6,149 nucleotides of DNA from DASYQD01 sp036005845 (GTDB taxonomy: Bacteria > Acidobacteriota > Thermoanaerobaculia > Multivoradales > JAIOJS01): NCBI GenBank assembly GCA_036005845.1, contig DASYQD010000066.1:1-6149 (forward strand), in the 5' to 3' direction. The notes under the pieces are model-generated. The model worked only from the letters and a program-made list of their open reading frames with translations, was not told the origin of the DNA and did not search any database. Below are positions 1 to 5,975 of this stretch, in pieces (the stretch's first letter is position 1; each line of letters opens with the position of its first letter). The position numbers and the translations under genes are program-made.

Positions 1-44
1 TCTCGATGCTGCCCATTCACCGGCTGCTCGAATACGCGTGTTAG
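1..44 (+). CDS. Possible 3' end of an upstream gene (partial)
   Basis: Reading from base 3, the frame is open to a TAG at 42-44 and would encode a C-terminus of about 13 residues, SMLPIHRLLEYAC. It stops seven bases before the start of the dipeptidase gene, which fits the tight packing seen elsewhere in the window. A stretch this short can be open by chance, and another frame is also open here to a TGA at 52-54. The product cannot be identified, so this is only a pointer that a co-directional gene probably lies upstream. Confidence 0.3.
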   Translation, partial: SMLPIHRLLEYAC

Positions 45-50
45 CGTCGC

Positions 51-803
51 GTGATGCAAGCTCGCTTTCGTCCCCTGATCCTCGTCACGCTGCTTCTCGG
101 TGCGTTCGCCTGCGCGTCGCAGCAACAACCCAAGATCTTCCGCATCACGCCGCAGCGGCCGGTCGAGGAGCTGCGCGGCGAGGCGCTCGCGGCGACGCCG
201 CCGGCCGAGACCGACAAGCTGCCGCCGGACCTCGTCGAGCTGGTGACGCTCGACCCGACGATCCACCTCGACATCCGCTACGCGACGGCCGACAACTTCC
301 TGTCGACTCCCGTCTACACGCAGGCGCGGGCCTTCATGCAGCGGCCGGCCGCCGAAGCGCTGGTCGCCGCCAGCGCCGAGCTGCGCACGCACGGCTACGG
401 CGTGCTCGTCCACGACGCCTACCGCCCCTGGTACGTGACCAAGGTCTTCTGGGACGCCACGCCGCCCGACAAGCACGACTTCGTCGCCGACCCCGCGACG
501 GGCAGCAAGCACAACCGCGGCTGCGCTGTCGACATGACGCTCTACGACTTGAAGACCGGCAAGGCGGTCACCATGCCCAGCCTCTACGACGAGATGAGCG
601 AGCGCGCCAGCCCCGCCTACGCCGGCGGCACCGCCGCCGAGCGCCAGCGGCGCGACCTGCTGCGGCGGGTCATGGAGTCGCATGGCTTCACCGTCTACGA
701 GCACGAGTGGTGGCACTTCGACTACCAGGACTGGCAGCGCTACCCGATCCTCAACGTGCCTTTCGAGCAGCTCGGCGCCGCGCCGAATGCGATGGGGAAG
801 TGA
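51..803 (+). CDS. D-alanyl-D-alanine dipeptidase (VanX/DdpX-type, peptidase family M15D), probable lipoprotein
   Basis: Zinc metallopeptidase of 250 residues expected to hydrolyse the D-Ala-D-Ala dipeptide. Numbered from GTG 51, the family signatures are all present: HDAYRP with Arg125, SKHNRGCAVD giving zinc ligands His154 and Asp161, and EHEWWHFDY giving catalytic Glu219 and zinc ligand His222. Residues 1-20 are a basic, then hydrophobic, signal segment ending in AFAC. Cys21 is a plausible lipidation site, although Ala rather than Leu at -3 makes the lipobox non-canonical. A weakly conserved linker (about 22-60) precedes the catalytic domain. The start is either GTG 51 or the adjacent ATG 54, and neither has a clear Shine-Dalgarno sequence. 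Export implies a role in the cell envelope, such as recycling D-Ala from peptidoglycan precursors or fragments, rather than the cytoplasmic role of vancomycin-resistance VanX. No vanHA-like partner is seen. Its stop codon directly abuts nadQ. Confidence 0.9.
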   Translation: MMQARFRPLILVTLLLGAFACASQQQPKIFRITPQRPVEELRGEALAATPPAETDKLPPDLVELVTLDPTIHLDIRYATADNFLSTPVYTQARAFMQRPAAEALVAASAELRTHGYGVLVHDAYRPWYVTKVFWDATPPDKHDFVADPATGSKHNRGCAVDMTLYDLKTGKAVTMPSLYDEMSERASPAYAGGTAAERQRRDLLRRVMESHGFTVYEHEWWHFDYQDWQRYPILNVPFEQLGAAPNAMGK

Positions 804-1892
804 GTGGCTGCCGAGGACGACGCTGTCGAGCCGGCCGCCTCGCCTAAGGAGCTGCCGCCGGTCGTCCTCGGCCTCAACGCGGTGATCCTCGCCGTCACCG
901 ACGAGGTGCCGCGCGTGCTCACCGTGAGGCGCGCCGGTCATGCTCTGGCGGCGCCCGAGGAGCTGGCGCTGGCGGCGACGGCGCCTCGAGACCGCGACCT
1001 TCCCGATGCGTTGCCGTTCGGTCCGCTTGACCCAGTGGAGCACCAGACCCTGGACAAAGGGCTGCGCGCGTGGGTGGCGCAGCAGACGGGGCTGCAGCTC
1101 GGCTACGTCGAGCAGCTCTACACCTTCGGCGACCGTTTCCGCGACCCGCGCGAGCGCGACGGTGGGCCGCGCGTGGTGTCGGCCGGCTACCTCGCCCTCG
1201 TCGAGGAGCAGGAGGTGGCAGGCGCCGGCGGCGCGCGCTGGCAGGACGTCTACGACTACCTGCCGTGGGAGGACTGGCGCGCGGGGAAGCCGCCCCTGCT
1301 CGAGAAGACGGCGCTGCCGGCGCTGGCCGCGTGGGCGCGCCAGGGTGGGCGGCAGGCGCGGTTGCGCCGCGAGCGCGTCGACCTGACCTTCGGCGTCGAC
1401 GCGCCGTGGGACCCCTACCGCGTGCTCGAGCGCTACGAGCTGCTCTACGAAGCCGGGCTCGTGCGCGAGAGCTGGGTGGACCGCCGCGAGGCGCCGCCGG
1501 GCGAAGCGGACGCGGCGTCGCGCGGCGGGCGCCGAACCAAAGGGAGCACGGTGCAGCTCGGGCGGGCGATGGCGCTCGACCACCGCCGCATCCTCGCCAC
1601 CGCGCTCGGCCGCGTGCGCGGCAAGCTCAAGTATCGGCCGGTTGTCTTCGAGCTGCTGCCGCCGGCGTTTACGCTGTCGCGCCTGCAGCGGGTGGCCGAG
1701 GCGCTCGCCGGCGTGCGCCTCCACAAGCAGAACTTCCGGCGGCTCGTCGAGCACGGTGGGCTCGTCGAGGGGACCGGTCGCCAGGACCTCTCGACGGGCG
1801 GCCGGCCCGCCGAGCTCTTCCGCTTCCGTCGCGAGGTGCTACGCGAGCGGCCGGCCCCGGGCGTCGGGCTGCCGGGCGCGTTACGCGGCTGA
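804..1892 (+). CDS. nadQ: NadQ/NrtR-like Nudix-wHTH transcriptional regulator of NAD biosynthesis
   Basis: Protein of 362 residues with a Nudix-like N-terminal domain (about 20-175) and a winged-helix DNA-binding C-terminal domain (about 275-345). The C-terminal part, with YRPVVFELLPPAFTLSRLQR and then LHKQNFRRLVEHGGLVEGTG and GGRPAELFRF, is the characteristic wing-and-helix module shared by NrtR and the alphaproteobacterial NAD regulator NadQ. Segments LRAWVAQQTGLQLGYVEQLY and RYELLYEAGLVRESW also match my recollection of NadQ, as does the length, which is greater than that of NrtR. The Nudix box is degenerate: the metal-binding glutamate pair before TG is Gln93-Gln94, so hydrolase activity is unlikely and ligand sensing is expected. 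GTG 804 follows the dipeptidase TGA with no gap, and a GGGGAAG stretch just upstream could act as ribosome binding site. Residues 228-250 are a probable flexible linker. The nadABC operon and two palindromes lie immediately downstream, which supports repression of nadA as its job. NrtR is the alternative name. Confidence 0.85.
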   Translation: MAAEDDAVEPAASPKELPPVVLGLNAVILAVTDEVPRVLTVRRAGHALAAPEELALAATAPRDRDLPDALPFGPLDPVEHQTLDKGLRAWVAQQTGLQLGYVEQLYTFGDRFRDPRERDGGPRVVSAGYLALVEEQEVAGAGGARWQDVYDYLPWEDWRAGKPPLLEKTALPALAAWARQGGRQARLRRERVDLTFGVDAPWDPYRVLERYELLYEAGLVRESWVDRREAPPGEADAASRGGRRTKGSTVQLGRAMALDHRRILATALGRVRGKLKYRPVVFELLPPAFTLSRLQRVAEALAGVRLHKQNFRRLVEHGGLVEGTGRQDLSTGGRPAELFRFRREVLRERPAPGVGLPGALRG

Positions 1893-1961
1893 GGCGTCGA
1901 CGGCGCCGCCCTGGGGGTGGGCTGACGCCGCACCCGGGCGGAATGCGGGTCCTTGACAGCG

Positions 1962-1986
1962 GGTTATGCTCATTGACAGCATAACC
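1962..1986. promoter_or_regulatory. Operator candidate 1 for NadQ (palindrome upstream of nadA)
   Basis: Perfect inverted repeat with 9-bp arms, GGTTATGCT at 1962-1970 and AGCATAACC at 1978-1986, around the 7-base centre CATTGAC. Its inner 19 bp (1965-1983), TATGCT-N7-AGCATA, has the same form and spacing as the second palindrome at 2023-2041. A dimeric winged-helix repressor would recognise such a site. Assignment to NadQ rests on its position between nadQ and the NAD operon and is inference. Confidence 0.7.
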
Positions 1987-1989
1987 GCG

Positions 1990-2011
1990 CCGGCGCGAGC
2001 CGGTCATTTTT
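1990..2011 (+). terminator. Weak intrinsic-terminator-like hairpin after nadQ
   Basis: CCGGC (1990-1994) pairs with GCCGG (1999-2003) across a GCGA tetraloop of the GNRA type. One possible G-U pair extends the stem, and TCA then five T residues (2007-2011) follow. The stem is short and the T run is offset by three bases, so strength is uncertain. It could end the dipeptidase-nadQ transcript before nadA. If transcription starts near operator 1, it could instead act as an attenuator. Confidence 0.4.
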
Positions 2012-2022
2012 GAGGCCAAGGA

Positions 2023-2041
2023 TATACTCAAATTGAGCATA
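2023..2041. promoter_or_regulatory. Operator candidate 2 for NadQ, overlapping the nadA promoter
   Basis: A 19-bp near-perfect palindrome, TATACT-CAAATTG-AGCATA, with one mismatched pair (A2026 against C2038) and its centre at A2032. Read on the opposite strand it begins TATGCTCA, the same eight bases that begin operator 1. The two centres are 58 bp apart. It lies 12 bases before the nadA ATG and contains the best -10-like hexamer of the region, so a bound protein should block nadA transcription. Assignment to NadQ is inference from position. Confidence 0.75.
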
Positions 2042-2043
2042 AT
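2023..2043 (+). promoter_or_regulatory. Probable nadA -10 region
   Basis: Two hexamers resemble the sigma-70 -10 consensus: TATACT at 2023-2028 and CATAAT at 2038-2043, each matching five of six positions. Neither has a convincing -35 at the usual spacing. TTGACA occurs at 1953-1958 and 1973-1978 but is too far upstream. With CATAAT the transcript would start at or just before the ATG at 2054, giving a leaderless or nearly leaderless mRNA. With TATACT the leader would be about 18 bases and without a Shine-Dalgarno sequence. Confidence 0.35.
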
Positions 2044-2053
2044 AGCCGCCACG

Positions 2054-3088
2054 ATGCCCTCGTCCACGCCCCCTGTGCTGTCGCCGCCGCTGCTGTCGCC
2101 GCGCGGCCTGGCCGCGCTCGAGCCCGTCTACGGACGCATGCGCCGTGTGGTGCCGCCGGTCGAGTGGGCCGTGCACGCGCCCTACGTCGCCGCCATCGCG
2201 GAGTGGAAGCGGCGTCGCAACGCCGTGGTGCTCGCCCACAACTACCAGATGCCGGAGATCTTCCACGGCATCGCCGACATCACCGGCGACTCGCTGGCGC
2301 TGGCGCAGCAGGGAGCGAAGACCGACGTCGACGTCATCGTGCTCTGCGGCGTCCACTTCATGGCCGAGACGGCGAAGGTGCTGTCGCCCGAGAAGACCGT
2401 GCTCATCCCCGACCTGCGCGCCGGCTGCTCGCTCGCCGAGTCGATCACCGGCGCCGACGTGCGCCTGCTCAAGGAGCGCTGGCCCGGCGTGCCGGTCGTC
2501 ACCTACGTCAACACCTCCGCCGACGTGAAGGCGGAGTCGGACGTCTGCTGCACGTCGGCCAACGCGGTGGAAGTCGTCGAGTCGCTCGGCGTGCCGCGCG
2601 TCATCTTCCTGCCCGACGAGTACCTCGGCCAGTACGTGGCGTCGAAGACCGCCGTCGAGCTCATCCTCTGGAAGGGCCACTGCGAGGTGCACGAGCGCTT
2701 CAGCGGCGAGCAGATCCGCGGCCTGCGCGCGGCGGACCCGACGCTGCACGTCCTCGCCCATCCGGAGTGCCCGCCAGACGTGCTCGCGGAGGCCGATTAC
2801 GTGGGCTCGACCGCCGGCATGATCCGCCACCTCGGCGAGGCCGGCCACCGGCGCGTGGTGATGGTCACCGAGTGCTCGATGAGCGACAACGTCGCCGACG
2901 CGCATCCCGATTTGGAGTTCGTGCGTCCGTGCAACCTATGCCCGCACATGAAGCGCATCACGCTGCCCAAGGTGCTGCGCTCGCTCGAGACGATGACGCA
3001 CGAGGTGACCGTGGATCCGGCGGTGGCGGATCGCGCGCGAGCGGCGGTCGAGCGGATGCTCGCCGTCGGTCGCGGAGGGCGCGGCTGA
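2054..3088 (+). CDS. nadA: Quinolinate synthase NadA
   Basis: Cytoplasmic [4Fe-4S] enzyme that condenses iminoaspartate with dihydroxyacetone phosphate to quinolinate, the second step of de novo NAD synthesis. The 344-residue product (from ATG 2054) has the three-cysteine cluster set: Cys125 in AGCSLAE, Cys210 in WKGHCEVH and Cys296 in CNLCPHMKRITL. Their spacing of 85 and 86 residues matches the family. Other family motifs are AHNYQMPEI (His62, Tyr64), GDSLALA, HFMAETAKVLSPEKTV, NTSADVKA, PDEYLGQYVA, HPECP and GSTAGM. Six further cysteines (98, 165, 166, 239, 274, 293) are present, and Cys293 with Cys296 forms a CxxC pair. The TECSMSDN and RPCNLCPHMK segments resemble alphaproteobacterial NadA. 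The frame is open back to a TTG at 2033, but that codon lies inside operator 2, so ATG 2054 is preferred. No Shine-Dalgarno sequence is visible. The stop TGA shares its A with the nadB ATG. Confidence 0.96.
   Translation: MPSSTPPVLSPPLLSPRGLAALEPVYGRMRRVVPPVEWAVHAPYVAAIAEWKRRRNAVVLAHNYQMPEIFHGIADITGDSLALAQQGAKTDVDVIVLCGVHFMAETAKVLSPEKTVLIPDLRAGCSLAESITGADVRLLKERWPGVPVVTYVNTSADVKAESDVCCTSANAVEVVESLGVPRVIFLPDEYLGQYVASKTAVELILWKGHCEVHERFSGEQIRGLRAADPTLHVLAHPECPPDVLAEADYVGSTAGMIRHLGEAGHRRVVMVTECSMSDNVADAHPDLEFVRPCNLCPHMKRITLPKVLRSLETMTHEVTVDPAVADRARAAVERMLAVGRGGRG
3074..3079 (+). promoter_or_regulatory. Ribosome binding site of nadB
   Basis: GGAGGG lies within the nadA 3' end, eight bases before ATG 3088. 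It is the clearest Shine-Dalgarno sequence in the window and supports the nadB start that overlaps the nadA stop codon. Confidence 0.7.
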
Positions 3089-4827
3089 TGGGCGGGCGGC
3101 CGTTGCACGTGGCTGCGCGGCATCTGCCGGCGGCGGGCACGGAGCGCGGCGCGAGCACAAGTGAGTCGAGTCTGGCCGCCGACGTCGTCGTCATCGGCGC
3201 CGGCGTGGCCGGTCTCGCCGCCGCGTTGGCGATGCGGGCCCCGGCGGGCAGGCGGCAGCCGCGCGTGCTGCTGATCTCGAAGCGGCGCTTCGGCGAAGGC
3301 GGCGCCAGCAACTGGGCGCAGGGCGGCGTGGCGGCGGCGATGGCGGCCGGCGACTCGCCGCTGCGGCATGCGATCGACACGGTGGCGGTGGCGGGCGGCA
3401 TCGCCGATCGCGCCGCCGTCGAGCAACTCACGACGCGCGGGCCGCAGCGGTTGCGCGAGCTGCTGGCGAAGGGCGCCCGTTTCGACCGCGACAGCGGCGG
3501 AGAGCTGGCGCTCGGCCGGGAGGCGGCGCACTCGGCGTCGCGCATCCTCCATGCGGGAGGCGACGCCACCGGCGCCGAGATGGTGCGCGCGCTGACCGCC
3601 GCCGTGCGCGAGGCGGCGTGGATCGAAGTCCTGGAGGAGACCTTCGTCGAAGATTTGCTGATGGGCGGCGGACGAGTCGTCGGCGTGCTCGCGCGCCGCA
3701 TCGCCGGCGCCGCCGACACGACTGGAACGGTTGCCTCACCGGACTCGGTTGGTGACCTGGTGCCCATCGCCGCCGGCGCCGTGGTGCTCGCCACCGGCGG
3801 CATCGGCCAGGCCTGGCGCTTCACCACCAACCCCGTCGAGGCGACCGGCGACGGCCTGGCGATGGCGGCGCGCGCCAGCGCGCGGCTCGCCGACCTCGAG
3901 TTCGTGCAGTTCCATCCCACCGCGCTCGCGGCGCCGCGCGATCCGCTGCCGCTGCTGACCGAGGCGCTGCGCGGCGAAGGCGCGTGGCTCGTCGACGCGG
4001 ACGGCCACCGCTTCATGCCCGCCGAGCATCCGCTGGCCGAGCTGGCCCCGCGCGACGTGGTGGCGAGGGCGATCTTCGGGCGGCAGCAGCAAGGGGAAGC
4101 GGCGTTCCTCGACGCCCGCGAAGCCGTGGGCGAGCGCTTCCCGCAGCGCTTCCCGACCGTCTTCGCGCGCTGCCGCGAGGCGGGTATCGATCCACGGGTC
4201 GAGCCGATGCCGGTGACGCCCGCGGCCCACTTCCACATGGGTGGCGTGGACACGGACCTCACCGGGCGCACCTCGATCGCCGGTCTCTGGGCCTGCGGCG
4301 AGGTAGCGTCGACGGGCGTCCACGGCGCCAACCGCCTGGCGAGCAACTCGCTGCTCGAAGCGCTCGTCTTCGGCGCCGAGGTGGGAGAGGACGTTGCGAC
4401 CGCGGCGCTGGAGCAGCCCGAGATGTGGTGCGTGCGGCATGCGGCGCGCGAAGTCGCGGCGCGACTGAACGGCGACAGCGCCGCCTCCGTGTGCCCTGCG
4501 CAGCTTCGCGCGCGCGTACGCCAGCTCCTCTGGGACCACGTCGGCGTTGAGCGCGATAGCGAGGGCCTCGCGACGGCGCTGCACGAGCTCGAGGCGATCG
4601 CCGCAGAGCCCGCTGCCACCGCCGGCGAGCTGCGCAACCTCGTCACCGTCGGCCGTCTGGTTACTGCCGCCGCGCTGCTGCGCGAGGAGAGCCGCGGCGC
4701 GCATTGGCGCCGTGACTTCCCGGCGACGGACCCGTCCTACGCGCATCGCACCCTGACCACTGCCGTGGAGCTGCTCGCCGCGGCCGACGCCGCGATGCAG
4801 CCGCCCCTCACCGCGGCGCGTTCGTGA
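3088..4827 (+). CDS. nadB: L-aspartate oxidase NadB
   Basis: FAD-dependent oxidase of 579 residues that converts L-aspartate to iminoaspartate, the unstable substrate of NadA. An ADP-binding motif, VVVIGAGVAG, sits at about 33-42. It is followed by GEGGASNWAQGG (69-80), HSASRILHAGGDATG (148-162), LATGGIG (234-240), EFVQFHPTAL (271-280), LLTEALRGEG (289-298), AHFHMGGVDTD (380-390) and GLWACGEVASTGVHGANRLA (399-418). Residues equivalent to the E. coli active site are visible as His276, Thr291, Glu292, Arg322, His381 and Arg416. The helical C-terminal domain is complete. The first 30 residues are a non-conserved extension, and residues about 205-223 look like a flexible insertion. ATG 3088 overlaps the nadA stop codon, and GGAGGG at 3074-3079, eight bases upstream, is a good ribosome binding site that fixes this start. 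The flavin-fumarate reductase family is related, but the NadB-specific motifs and the operon leave little doubt. Confidence 0.96.
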   Translation: MGGRPLHVAARHLPAAGTERGASTSESSLAADVVVIGAGVAGLAAALAMRAPAGRRQPRVLLISKRRFGEGGASNWAQGGVAAAMAAGDSPLRHAIDTVAVAGGIADRAAVEQLTTRGPQRLRELLAKGARFDRDSGGELALGREAAHSASRILHAGGDATGAEMVRALTAAVREAAWIEVLEETFVEDLLMGGGRVVGVLARRIAGAADTTGTVASPDSVGDLVPIAAGAVVLATGGIGQAWRFTTNPVEATGDGLAMAARASARLADLEFVQFHPTALAAPRDPLPLLTEALRGEGAWLVDADGHRFMPAEHPLAELAPRDVVARAIFGRQQQGEAAFLDAREAVGERFPQRFPTVFARCREAGIDPRVEPMPVTPAAHFHMGGVDTDLTGRTSIAGLWACGEVASTGVHGANRLASNSLLEALVFGAEVGEDVATAALEQPEMWCVRHAAREVAARLNGDSAASVCPAQLRARVRQLLWDHVGVERDSEGLATALHELEAIAAEPAATAGELRNLVTVGRLVTAAALLREESRGAHWRRDFPATDPSYAHRTLTTAVELLAAADAAMQPPLTAARS

Positions 4828-5693
4828 GCCCGTCGATGACGACTCGCGACGCGTTGCTGCCCGTGCACCCGCTGCAGTACGAGCCGCTGCTGCGCCGCGC
4901 GCTCGAAGAGGACCTCGGTGTCGCCGGAGACCTCACCACCAACGCCGTCGTCCCGGCGGAGGAGCGGCTTGCCGGCCGCATCGTGGCGCGCCGGACAGGA
5001 TGCATCGCCGGCCTCGAGGTGGCGGCGCGCACCTTTGCACTCCTCGATTCGGAAGTGCACGTGAAAGCTCGCGTCGCCGACGGCGACGTGGTGGCTGCCG
5101 ACTCGACGCTCGCCGAGATCGCCGGCCCGGCGCGTGCCATCCTCACCGGCGAGCGCGTCGCGCTCAACCTCCTCGGTCACCTCTCCGGGGTCGCCACCGT
5201 CACTCGCGGCATCGTCGACGCCATCGGCGGCACTCGAGCTCGCGTCGTCTGCACGCGCAAGACGACCCCGGGCCTGCGCGCGCTGGAGAAGTACGCCGTC
5301 CGCTGCGGCGGCGGCAGCAACCACCGCTTCGGCCTCAACGACGCCGTGCTGATCAAGGACAACCACCTCGCCCTCGCCGGCAGCGTCGAGGAAGCCGTCC
5401 GCCGCGCCCGCGCCGCCGTCGGCCACCTCGTCAAGGTCGAAGTGGAGGTCGACGACCTCGACCAGCTCCAGCGGGCCCTCGCCTGCCCGATCGACGCCGT
5501 ACTCCTCGACAACATGCCGCCGCCGGTGCTCCGCCAAGCCGTGGAGCTCGTCGCCGCGCGCGTCATCACCGAAGCCTCCGGCGGTATCACCCCCGAAACC
5601 GCCCGTGCCATCGCCGAGACCGGCGTCGACCTGCTCTCGGTCGGCTGGATCACGCACAGCGCTCCGTCCCTCGACGTCGCCCTCGACGTCTAG
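4824..5693 (+). CDS. nadC: Nicotinate-nucleotide pyrophosphorylase (carboxylating), quinolinate phosphoribosyltransferase NadC
   Basis: Converts quinolinate and PRPP to nicotinate mononucleotide with release of CO2 and pyrophosphate, joining the NadA/NadB branch to the common NAD pathway. The 289-residue product (from GTG 4824) has the usual family length. It shows EEDLGVAGDLTT (28-39), GERVALNLLGHLSGVAT (109-125), CTRKTTPGLRALEKYAV (143-159), GGGSNHRFGLNDAVLIKDNH (162-181), KVEVEVD (204-210), VLLDNM (226-231), EASGGI (250-255) and GVDLLSVGWITHSAPSLD (267-284). Expected substrate-binding residues are Arg111, Arg145, Lys146, His167, Arg168, Lys178, Glu208 and Asp229. GTG 4824 overlaps the nadB stop in a GTGA arrangement. 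ATG 4836, which would give 285 residues, is an equally possible start, and neither has a clear Shine-Dalgarno sequence, so coupling to nadB translation is likely. No terminator is seen between its TAG and the antitoxin promoter. Confidence 0.96.
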   Translation: MSPSMTTRDALLPVHPLQYEPLLRRALEEDLGVAGDLTTNAVVPAEERLAGRIVARRTGCIAGLEVAARTFALLDSEVHVKARVADGDVVAADSTLAEIAGPARAILTGERVALNLLGHLSGVATVTRGIVDAIGGTRARVVCTRKTTPGLRALEKYAVRCGGGSNHRFGLNDAVLIKDNHLALAGSVEEAVRRARAAVGHLVKVEVEVDDLDQLQRALACPIDAVLLDNMPPPVLRQAVELVAARVITEASGGITPETARAIAETGVDLLSVGWITHSAPSLDVALDV

Positions 5694-5697
5694 GGGC

Positions 5698-5725
5698 TTG
5701 ACCCAACAAGATCTTGTTGTATGCT
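5698..5725 (+). promoter_or_regulatory. Promoter and operator of the toxin-antitoxin module
   Basis: A -35 element TTGACC (5698-5703) and a -10 element TATGCT (5720-5725) are separated by 16 bases. The spacer, 5704-5719, is entirely a perfect palindrome, CAACAAGATCTTGTTG. This is the expected place for a ribbon-helix-helix antitoxin to bind and repress its own operon. The -10 position puts the transcription start at about 5732-5733, on the antitoxin ATG at 5733. The promoter begins only five bases after the nadC stop codon. Confidence 0.65.
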
Positions 5726-5732
5726 GCCAACA

Positions 5733-5975
5733 ATGGCTGCCAAGGCCGTACAGATTTCAATTGACAGCGAGCTGCTGCGGAAGATCGACCGTGACCCGGA
5801 GACTCGCCGCCGCGGCCGCTCGGCCTTCGTGCGTTCTGCAGTCGAGTTGTATCTCGCCGCGAAGGATCGCCGCCGTATCGACGAAGAGCTGGTGGCCGCT
5901 TACGAGGGCAAGGCCGACGAGATGCTCTCGGAGATCGCCGAGCTGCTCCCCACGCAGGAATGGCCCAGCGACTGA
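5733..5975 (+). CDS. mazE: Ribbon-helix-helix antitoxin of a MazEF/PemIK-type module
   Basis: Predicted DNA-binding antitoxin of 80 residues from ATG 5733. Residues about 4-11 (KAVQISID) form the N-terminal beta strand of a MetJ/Arc fold. Two helices follow, at about 12-20 and 29-43 (RSAFVRSAVELYLAA), with the loop RRRGRS between them. The charged, helical C-terminal half ending in LLPTQEWPSD is the part expected to wrap and neutralise the toxin. An ATG at 5721 is in frame but lies inside the -10 hexamer, so it cannot be used from this promoter and 5733 is preferred. The gene overlaps the toxin gene by 16 bases, typical of such pairs. Family membership is inferred from fold pattern and partner. 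The exact antitoxin subfamily is uncertain. Confidence 0.85.
   Translation: MAAKAVQISIDSELLRKIDRDPETRRRGRSAFVRSAVELYLAAKDRRRIDEELVAAYEGKADEMLSEIAELLPTQEWPSD

Noticed and set aside
31..42. Near-palindrome AATACGCGTGTT just before the dipeptidase start as a possible operator
   Set aside because: It is short, has a mismatched pair, does not resemble the TATRCT-N7-AGCATA sites, and may lie in the coding end of an upstream gene.
51..803. Dipeptidase as a vancomycin-resistance gene
   Set aside because: No vanH- or vanA-like ligase/dehydrogenase or two-component system is nearby, and the protein has an export signal, unlike cytoplasmic VanX. Family membership does not imply resistance.
38..847. 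Alternative + strand frame over the dipeptidase gene
   Set aside because: It overlaps a clear M15D peptidase in another frame, and its product is Arg/Ala/Pro-rich with no recognisable motif.
1970..2905. Long open frame on the minus strand (311 codons) opposite nadA
   Set aside because: It mirrors the strongly supported nadA, its product is rich in His, Arg, Asp and Val from reversed high-GC codons, and no family motif is visible. Such frames are common in GC-rich DNA.
2164..3087. Upstream extension of the nadB frame through nadA
   Set aside because: The frame stays open by GC bias only. The translated extension is Arg/Ala-rich and unlike any NadB, and the real start is ATG 3088 with a ribosome binding site.
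2958..4646. Very long open frame on the minus strand (562 codons) opposite nadB
   Set aside because: The product is low-complexity Ser/Arg/Ala/Pro-rich sequence without domains, and the opposite strand encodes a complete NadB with all active-site residues.
5704..5719. The perfect palindrome after nadC as an intrinsic terminator of the nad operon
   Set aside because: It has no loop and no following T tract, and it coincides exactly with the spacer of a good promoter, so an operator is the better reading.
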